Source: Bacteroidia bacterium (lineage in GTDB: Bacteria > Bacteroidota > Bacteroidia > UKL13-3). From it: a stretch of 60,616 nucleotides of DNA. Shown piece after piece: positions 55,424 through 60,616 of the stretch. Below the pieces are notes generated by a model. It did no database searches, was not told the origin of the DNA, and saw only the letters and a list, made by a program, of their open reading frames with translations. Position 1 is the stretch's first letter, and each line of letters begins with the position of its first letter. The position numbers and the translations under genes were made by a program. Where the stretch lies: assembly GCA_018058135.1 (NCBI GenBank), contig JAGPCK010000001.1, positions 1 through 60,616 of the forward strand, in the 5' to 3' direction.

Positions 55424-55684
55424 ATGAAGTTTATTGCCCACATCAACATAATGCCGCAAAAAGCGCTGCTCGACCCACAGGGTAAAGCTGTGAGCAGCAG
55501 CATGAATAATATTGGCCTGCCTGAAATAAGCAACGTGCGTGTAGGCAAGCACATTACCTTAAAAGTAGAAGCTGCTGACGAAAATGCCGCTCGTGAAAAG
55601 GTGGATTCCGCCTGCAAAAAATTGTTGGCTAACCTTATCATGGAAACCTACGATTTTACTTTACAAACACCGCAGTCCGCTTAA
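55424..55684 (+). CDS. purS: Phosphoribosylformylglycinamidine synthase subunit PurS
   Basis: Small scaffold of the PurSQL complex, fourth step of purine synthesis. ATG 55424 starts MKFIAHINIMPQKALLDPQGKAV; a longer frame runs back toward the tRNA and is rejected. The 86-residue protein shows the PurS pattern: LLDPQGKAVSSSMNNIG, VRVGKHITLKVEA and a C-terminal helix with CKKLLANLIMETYDF. purQ and purL are not in view; an M28 peptidase follows after 13 bp. Confidence 0.92.
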   Translation: MKFIAHINIMPQKALLDPQGKAVSSSMNNIGLPEISNVRVGKHITLKVEAADENAAREKVDSACKKLLANLIMETYDFTLQTPQSA

Positions 55685-55697
55685 TACCTCTCCCGCC

Positions 55698-56969
55698 ATG
55701 AGAATACTGCTGCTGTTTGTTGTATTGCTCATTCACACTTCTTTTGCCTGTGGGCAAAACATTCAATACGCGCGCAAAATTATTGATACTCTGTGCTCGC
55801 CCGTTATGGCCGGAAGGGGTTACCTCAAAGAAGGTGATTTAAAAGCTGCTGAGTATATTCAAACGCAGTTTAATGAAAACGGATTAAAAGCCTTTAACGG
55901 CAGTTTCTTTCAGAAATTCGGATTTCCTGTTAACGTATTCCCCAGTAACCCTACCGTAAGTATTGATGGGGAAGACCTTATTGCGGGAACAGATTTTTTG
56001 GTTCACCCTTCCTCGCGCAGCACCAACGGCACCTTTGAATTGGTGTGGGTCGACTCAGCCACCATTGACAACAGCGGGCGCTTCAAAAAATTTGAAGACG
56101 ATACCCATTTCAGACGTAGTTTTCTGGTGCTGGATGTAAACATCATGAAAGGAAATGTGCTGCGCAAAGAACGTTTGCAAAAACTGAAAGAAAACGGATA
56201 CAAAGCACACGGACTTATTGAACTGCATGACAAGTTGCTCTGGAGCGTATCTACTGAGCAGGCACTTTACCCCAAACTACAGGTGCTTAAAACAGCTATG
56301 CCCAAGGGCAAAACTATTAAAGTAGATATTTTCAGTCAGGTGAATGCACACAGTACACAAAACGTAATAGGGTATGTAAGAGGAAGCGTGTATCCGGATA
56401 GTTTTATTGTGTTTACCGCACACTACGATCATTTAGGCAAAATGGGCAAGGATGTTTATTTCCCTGGAGCCAATGACAATGCCAGTGGAACAGCCATGTT
56501 GCTCGACCTGTCAAGACACTTTGCTTCATGTAATCCCAAATCAAAATACTCGGTGGTGTTTATTGCTTTTGCCGGAGAAGAAGCCGGGTTGTTGGGTTCG
56601 TATTATTACACACAACATCCTTTGTTCCCGCTCAACCAGATTAAACTGCTCATGAATCTCGACCTGATGGGCACGGGTAGCAAAGGCGCAACCGTAGTGA
56701 ATGCAACGGAGTTCCCGCAACAATACAACCTCATTGAAATTGTGAATGCAGAGAAGGATTATTTACCCGCACTTTATCAAAGGGGCAAAGCACAAAACAG
56801 CGACCATTATTTTTTCAGTGAAATGGGTGTGCCTGCATTTTTTATGTACTTGATGGGTGACTATCCCTACTACCATGAACCGGAGGATAAGGCTGAAAAT
56901 CTGAAGCTGGAAAAATACGAAAACACCTTTCTACTGATGTGTGATTTGGTGAAAGAGCTGGAGCGTTAA
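55698..56969 (+). CDS. Exported M28 family metallopeptidase
   Basis: A 423-residue exported aminopeptidase. ATG 55698 gives the signal peptide MRILLLFVVLLIHTSFACGQ. The catalytic domain (about 220-423) has the two-zinc set: His/Asp in VFTAHYDHLG, bridging Asp in GANDNASGTAM, the Glu pair in FAGEEAGLLGS, Asp in MNLDLMGTG and His in NSDHYFF. Residues 25-210 hold a PA-like insertion. It may release N-terminal residues from peptides outside the cytoplasm. Confidence 0.93.
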   Translation: MRILLLFVVLLIHTSFACGQNIQYARKIIDTLCSPVMAGRGYLKEGDLKAAEYIQTQFNENGLKAFNGSFFQKFGFPVNVFPSNPTVSIDGEDLIAGTDFLVHPSSRSTNGTFELVWVDSATIDNSGRFKKFEDDTHFRRSFLVLDVNIMKGNVLRKERLQKLKENGYKAHGLIELHDKLLWSVSTEQALYPKLQVLKTAMPKGKTIKVDIFSQVNAHSTQNVIGYVRGSVYPDSFIVFTAHYDHLGKMGKDVYFPGANDNASGTAMLLDLSRHFASCNPKSKYSVVFIAFAGEEAGLLGSYYYTQHPLFPLNQIKLLMNLDLMGTGSKGATVVNATEFPQQYNLIEIVNAEKDYLPALYQRGKAQNSDHYFFSEMGVPAFFMYLMGDYPYYHEPEDKAENLKLEKYENTFLLMCDLVKELER

Positions 56970-56981
56970 AATCATTATCCC

Positions 56982-56989
56982 TATATTTG
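56982..56989 (+). promoter_or_regulatory. TAnnTTTG promoter box of the LysE-type gene
   Basis: TATATTTG, only 3 bp before the ATG at 56993, so transcription would begin at or within the start codon region. Confidence 0.55.
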
Positions 56990-56992
56990 AGC

Positions 56993-57607
56993 ATGATTGA
57001 AGCCATTGCCAGCGGTGCTACTTCAGGCTTTGTACTCAGCTTAATGCTGGGCACAGTTTTTTTTGCACTCATTCAAAACAGCATTGATTATGGTTTCACT
57101 ACCGGCATTTACATTGCCGCTGGTGTAGTTGTAAGTGATATACTTTTTATCTCGGCAGCTCTTTTTGGGACCAGTTTGGTACCTGCCATAGAAGAGAATC
57201 AAAACACTATACGCATAGCTGGCAGCATTGTTTTACTGGTAATGGGAATTGCTGCCTGGAAACCTAAAAACTATTCTGTAACTAATACCAGCAGTAAAAC
57301 AGGTTCTGCATTTTACTTTCTATCGAAAGGTTTTTTTTTAAATGCACTTAATCCTGTTAACTTCTTTGCCTGGGTGTCCATTGCCACTTACCTGAAGGGC
57401 GCAATGCAATACACACTTCAACTACAAGTTACGTATTTTACTGCTTGTCTGGCAGCCATTTTTATAACAGAATGCGGTATTTCCTTCGGTGCATCAAAGC
57501 TTCGCAGGTGGATGAATGCCAGCAGCATTTTATGGATAAATCGCCTGGCCGGAACAGTATTTATTGTAATGGCTGTAGTATTACTATGGCCATTGTTGCT
57601 TAAATAG
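56993..57607 (+). CDS. LysE/RhtB family exporter
   Basis: A 204-residue membrane protein with six helices: about 5-25, 35-58, 68-86, 110-128, 138-160 and 180-202. The start ATG 56993 is chosen over an in-frame TTG at 56987 that lies within the promoter box. LysE family features: N-terminal SGATSGFVLSLMLGTVFFALIQ, FTTGIYIAAGVVVSDILFI, and FLNALNPVNFFAWVSIATY. It probably exports an amino acid or similar small amine; no substrate can be assigned. Confidence 0.88.
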   Translation: MIEAIASGATSGFVLSLMLGTVFFALIQNSIDYGFTTGIYIAAGVVVSDILFISAALFGTSLVPAIEENQNTIRIAGSIVLLVMGIAAWKPKNYSVTNTSSKTGSAFYFLSKGFFLNALNPVNFFAWVSIATYLKGAMQYTLQLQVTYFTACLAAIFITECGISFGASKLRRWMNASSILWINRLAGTVFIVMAVVLLWPLLLK

Positions 57608-57618
57608 ATTTAAAAAAT

Positions 57619-58023
57619 TTATTTGGCTTTTCTAAACAGGTAACGGGTCAAAAATATTCCTGTACCACCTTTGCCTTCAGCAGGGCTGTGCACCCCGGCA
57701 GTAACAGTATACAACTCCCAACCTTCGGTGGTGTATTCATTTATTTTATCGACAATGAGTTTATCGTTGTTTACTACGTTTCCAAAATTAATACCTACCA
57801 TGCTGTAAAAATTGAGCAGGTCTTTTTCTACCGTGCTGCCCTTTGCATCTGTAGATACCATGCGCGACCTACCTATACCACCTGACACAACCGACTCCAC
57901 AGTAGAAAACTGTCGGTATTCATAGGTTGTTGTTTCATTTGATTTAGCTTTAAAAGAGAACAGTCCGTACAGACTCAGAGAAATCATCACTGCCATTGCA
58001 GTTGTAGTTAACAGTTGTTTCAT
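57619..58023 (-). CDS. Small exported protein, DUF4177-like
   Basis: A 134-residue protein with an N-terminal signal or anchor (MKQLLTTTAMAVMISLSLYGLFSF). The rest has YEYRQFSTVE, a Gly/Ser/Asp-rich loop, and DKINEYTTEGWELYTVTAG, the last recalling the DUF4177 GWELV motif. Function unknown. It ends 11 bp from the convergent LysE-type gene and is divergent from the next gene. Confidence 0.65.
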   Translation of the reverse strand: MKQLLTTTAMAVMISLSLYGLFSFKAKSNETTTYEYRQFSTVESVVSGGIGRSRMVSTDAKGSTVEKDLLNFYSMVGINFGNVVNNDKLIVDKINEYTTEGWELYTVTAGVHSPAEGKGGTGIFLTRYLFRKAK

Positions 58024-58104
58024 TTTTTATCTTTTTTGTTTTATATTCAAAATTAAAATAAGGCTCTATTTTTGTTACACGAATTGAACCAAAAAAATAA
58101 TACC

Positions 58105-58545
58105 ATGCAAAAAATAATGTTTGTGCTACTTGCAGCATTTTTGGGCCTTGGCGCTCAGGCCCAAAAATTTGCCAAAATACAGGTTAACGAAGTGAAGGTT
58201 AAAATAGGTGAGCAACAGTTTACCGGTGAAGCTATAACCATTCCTTTGGAGTTAAGAGACAAAACCAGCCCGGTTACTTTGTTTGCTAATGCAGATGTAA
58301 AAATAACCGCTACCTATAAACTCATTGATATGAAAAGTGGCAGAAGCGACCACATGGCTTCAGGCATTCGCTTTAAAATTGTATACGATTGTGTTTACAA
58401 AGGCAAAAAGCAAAACCGCAAAGTAGAGCGCATGTTTTTTTTGAACGACAAAAGAGAGTTTGAAGAGAAAGACTATTTTGTAATTAACGACAAAATCAAA
58501 AACACCAAAATAGAAATCAAGTACACCGGAGTAATGGAAGAATAA
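58105..58545 (+). CDS. Exported protein of unknown function
   Basis: A 146-residue protein; ATG 58105 gives a signal peptide (MQKIMFVLLAAFLGLGAQAQ). The mature part is beta-rich and basic: IQVNEVKVKIGEQQFTGEAI, LIDMKSGRSDHMASGIRFKI, YKGKKQNRKVERMFFLNDK. No family is recognised. It is a single-gene unit closed by a strong terminator shared with the convergent sigma factor gene. Confidence 0.65.
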   Translation: MQKIMFVLLAAFLGLGAQAQKFAKIQVNEVKVKIGEQQFTGEAITIPLELRDKTSPVTLFANADVKITATYKLIDMKSGRSDHMASGIRFKIVYDCVYKGKKQNRKVERMFFLNDKREFEEKDYFVINDKIKNTKIEIKYTGVMEE

Positions 58546-58565
58546 TTTTCATTAAACTGTACCAA

Positions 58566-58597
58566 CAAAAAACCCGCCTTGAAGCGGGTTTTTTTTA
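58566..58597. terminator. Intrinsic terminator between convergent genes
   Basis: Stem AACCCGC / GCGGGTT around CTTGAA with A-run before and T-run after; works on both strands and lies directly at the stop of the sigma factor gene. Confidence 0.88.
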
Positions 58598-59461
58598 TTA
58601 GCCTAAATATGCTTTTAGTATTTTACTCTTGGATGATTTACGCAATCTGCGCAAAGCCTTTTCTTTAATCTGACGAACACGCTCACGGGTTAAACCAATC
58701 TTATCAGAGATGTCTTCCAGCGTATGAGCCGGGCCACCATCTAAACCGTAGTAGTACTTTAAAACGTCCTTCTCTTTTTCAGAAAGGGTAGATATTACAC
58801 GGTTAATTTCTTTTTGTAATGATTCGTTAATCAAAGTCACATCAGGACGAGGCTCATCGTTGCTGTCCAGTATACCCAAAAGTGTGTTGTCTTCACCTTC
58901 AGTTAACGGAGCATCAATGGATAAGTGACGGCCTGTGCTGCGCAATGCATTTTCTACTTCAATTAAAGGAATATCCAACTCAGTAGCAATTTCTTCTACT
59001 GTTGGTTCGCGCTCCAAACGTTGCTCCAATAAAGCGGCTGCATTACCTATACGGCCAATAGAACCTACTTTATTTAATGGTAAACGTACAATACGTGATT
59101 GATCGGCCAAAGCCTGAAGAATGGATTGACGAATCCACCAAACAGCATACGATATAAATTTGAAACCGCGGGTTTCATCAAAACGTTTGGCAGCTTTAAT
59201 TAAACCCAAGTTGCCTTCGTTGATTAAGTCACCTAAGGTAAGTCCTTGATTTTGATATTGTTTAGAAACAGACACCACAAATCGAAGGTTGGCATTTACC
59301 AAACGTTCCAAAGCTACCTGATCTCCTTCACGTATCCTGCGCGCCAGTTCTACTTCCTCCTGGGCGTCAATCATGGATACTTTACTTATTTCATTCAGAT
59401 ATTTATCAAGGGATTTGCTTTCGCGGTTGGTAAACTGTTTACTTATCTTTAGTTGTCTCAT
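58598..59461 (-). CDS. rpoD: Primary RNA polymerase sigma factor
   Basis: A 287-residue group 1 sigma factor of the Bacteroidota type (sigma-ABfr), lacking region 1.1. Region 1.2 is [25 protein letters not shown]; region 2 has [24 protein letters not shown] and [16 protein letters not shown]; region 3 [20 protein letters not shown]; region 4.2 [29 protein letters not shown]. It directs RNA polymerase to housekeeping promoters, which in this phylum have TTTG and TAnnTTTG elements, as found across this window. Confidence 0.96.
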   Translation of the reverse strand: MRQLKISKQFTNRESKSLDKYLNEISKVSMIDAQEEVELARRIREGDQVALERLVNANLRFVVSVSKQYQNQGLTLGDLINEGNLGLIKAAKRFDETRGFKFISYAVWWIRQSILQALADQSRIVRLPLNKVGSIGRIGNAAALLEQRLEREPTVEEIATELDIPLIEVENALRSTGRHLSIDAPLTEGEDNTLLGILDSNDEPRPDVTLINESLQKEINRVISTLSEKEKDVLKYYYGLDGGPAHTLEDISDKIGLTRERVRQIKEKALRRLRKSSKSKILKAYLG

Positions 59462-59672
59462 GCGTGGTAATAAGGGTATTCAAAAAAGTGGTGCGAAAAT
59501 CGTAAATAAAACGGAGAGTAGAAAATTTTATTTTGATTTACAGTAACTTATCAATAATTATACCAATGAAGGCTTTGTGTCAAAAGATGTTTGTAACCGC
59601 TTCGTTCAGATAAAATTATATTGAAATGGTTAAGCCTGACAGAGTTTTCAGTTTGGAGATTCTTTGCTAAAA
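59462..59672. other. Spacer upstream of the sigma factor gene
   Basis: About 210 bp, A/T-rich. It must hold the sigma factor promoter (minus strand); no perfect TAnnTTTG box is seen there. No gene, repeat or structural RNA was recognised. Confidence 0.35.
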
Positions 59673-59687
59673 GAGAATAATATTCTC
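59673..59687 (-). terminator. Palindrome just after the feoB stop
   Basis: Perfect inverted repeat GAGAATA-A-TATTCTC one base beyond the feoB stop, followed on the minus strand by TTTT. A weak terminator or end-of-message hairpin. Confidence 0.45.
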
Positions 59688-59688
59688 A

Positions 59689-60616
59689 TTACCCCCACAC
59701 GTTGTACACCAGCCAGCTGCTCAAATAAGCCAATGCTGTAAGGTAACCCAGTTGCACCATGGTCCATTTCATACTTTTGGTTTCGCGCCAGGTAACGGCC
59801 AGTGTACTCATACATTGCATGGCAAATGCATAAAACACCATCAGGGAAGCAATAACTGCTGAGGAATATTGGGGCTTCCCTGTTTGCGGGTTAATCTCGG
59901 CCTGCATCTTTTGGCTAATAGTGGTTAAATCTCCCTCCTGCCCCTGCACACTGTAAATGGTGGTAATGGTACCTACAAATACTTCACGTGCGGCAAAAGA
60001 TGTAATCAATGCTATGCCTATTTTCCAGTTAAAGCCCAAAGGTGCAATAGCCGGTTCAATGAATTTACCAAAATGGCCGGCATAAGAAACCTCCAGTTTT
60101 TCTGAAGCATAAGCTGCCTCCCACTGTTCGGGAGTAAGTTGCTGCTTTAACACTGGGTCGGCATATTTTACGGCCAAACGATCCAGGTCTTTTGAAGGAC
60201 CGTAAGAAGCCAGAGCCCACAGTACAATAGAAATAGCTACTATAATTTTTCCGGCTTCGAGCACAAAACTTCGGCACTTTTCAAAAATATTCAGACCCAC
60301 GTTGCGCCACAACGGCATTTTAAAGGCAGGCATTTCCATAATAAAGTGATTGGGTCCGCTGCTTTTTAATAACTGCTGAAACACCCAGGCTGCAATAAGT
60401 GAGGTAACAAAACCCAACACATACATGGCCATGAGCACCAAACCCTGCAAGTTAAAAATACCCCAGATGTATTTGGCGGGCACCAGCATGCTGATGAGTA
60501 ACGTATAAACGGGCAAACGTGCGGAACAACTCATCAGTGGAATAACTAAAATGGTGATGAGTTTTTCGGTTTTGTTTTCAATACTGCGTGCCGACATAAT
60601 GGCCGGAACTGCACAG
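59689..60616 (-). CDS. feoB: Ferrous iron transporter FeoB, C-terminal part (cut by window edge)
   Basis: The frame continues beyond the right edge (CAVPAIMSARSIENKTEKLITI reading inward). The 309 visible residues hold the C-terminal membrane half of FeoB: the gate motif PLMSCSARLPVYTLLI, then helices, FKMPLWRNVGLNIFEKCRSFV, the Gate2-type GFNWKIGIALITSFAAREVFVGTI, and a final pair of helices with FAMQCMSTLAVTWRETKSMKW. It imports Fe(II) across the inner membrane. The G domain lies outside the window. Confidence 0.95.
   Translation of the reverse strand, partial: CAVPAIMSARSIENKTEKLITILVIPLMSCSARLPVYTLLISMLVPAKYIWGIFNLQGLVLMAMYVLGFVTSLIAAWVFQQLLKSSGPNHFIMEMPAFKMPLWRNVGLNIFEKCRSFVLEAGKIIVAISIVLWALASYGPSKDLDRLAVKYADPVLKQQLTPEQWEAAYASEKLEVSYAGHFGKFIEPAIAPLGFNWKIGIALITSFAAREVFVGTITTIYSVQGQEGDLTTISQKMQAEINPQTGKPQYSSAVIASLMVFYAFAMQCMSTLAVTWRETKSMKWTMVQLGYLTALAYLSSWLVYNVWG

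Noticed and set aside
1..60616. CRISPR arrays, rRNA genes, insertion sequences
   Set aside because: Read for regularly spaced repeats, rRNA core sequences and transposase motifs; none found. The only sizeable repeats are the dsbD-comM tandem unit and the purE tail.

Overview
The window reads as a chromosomal segment of a Bacteroidota bacterium, probably from the Chitinophagales/Sphingobacteriales side, although the sequence alone does not fix the family. The signs are: several secreted proteins with Por-type (type IX secretion, T9SS) C-terminal sorting domains; a short 287-residue primary sigma factor; repeated TAnnTTTG promoter boxes just upstream of start codons; a carbamoyl-phosphate synthase large subunit without its C-terminal allosteric domain; and typical Bacteroidota families (DUF4834, DUF4468, GloVer repeats). 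Genes are densely packed on both strands. There is no CRISPR array, rRNA operon, transposase or integrase.

Layout. 1-3.4 kb: 3' part of carB, then a DUF4834 protein and an FkbM methyltransferase. 3.4-12.6 kb: DUF4468 protein, M1 aminopeptidase, TPR lipoprotein, ArsR-type regulator, a degenerate glycerophosphodiesterase with a barrel-like neighbour, DUF486 membrane protein, Ppx/GppA phosphatase, rpsT, radC and a geranylgeranyl-reductase-like flavoprotein. 12.7-20.7 kb: a 1274-residue PKD/T9SS protein, a LysM glucosaminidase and dsbD. 20.56-24.38 kb: a decayed tandem duplication of [dsbD 3' end - gmhA - acyltransferase - comM 5' end], with a comM::dsbD chimeric ORF at the junction, a frameshifted second gmhA and two strongly diverged acyltransferases. 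24.2-28.5 kb: comM, two lipoproteins, purK-purE. 28.5-36.6 kb: an AT-rich accessory stretch with three T9SS cargo proteins (including a C10 cysteine protease), a decayed second copy of the purE 3' end, a protein with an internal repeat and an XRE regulator. 36.6-43.9 kb: M6-like metalloprotease, aldehyde dehydrogenase (ALDH7-like), DUF3108 protein, orphan 7TM histidine kinase and threonine aldolase. 43.9-49.6 kb: phosphate uptake (two Pit transporters, a DUF47/PhoU-like protein and a phosphate-selective porin). Both Pit transcription units carry a TTAACA-type direct repeat with 11-bp spacing that looks like a Pho box. 49.7-60.6 kb: lamin-tail T9SS protein, acyl-CoA ligase, a lipoprotein, HAD phosphatase, a CAU-anticodon tRNA, purS, M28 peptidase, LysE exporter, two small secreted proteins, the primary sigma factor and the 3' part of feoB.

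Themes. Purine synthesis (purK, purE, purS) and pyrimidine/arginine precursor supply (carB) are spread over separate loci. Phosphate uptake forms a coherent regulon-like block. Secreted proteins and peptidases suggest a life degrading external polymers. The sigma factor and the TAnnTTTG boxes fit each other. The parts most worth a second look are the chimeric tandem duplication, the purE-tail duplication, the candidate Pho boxes and the two spacing classes of promoters.
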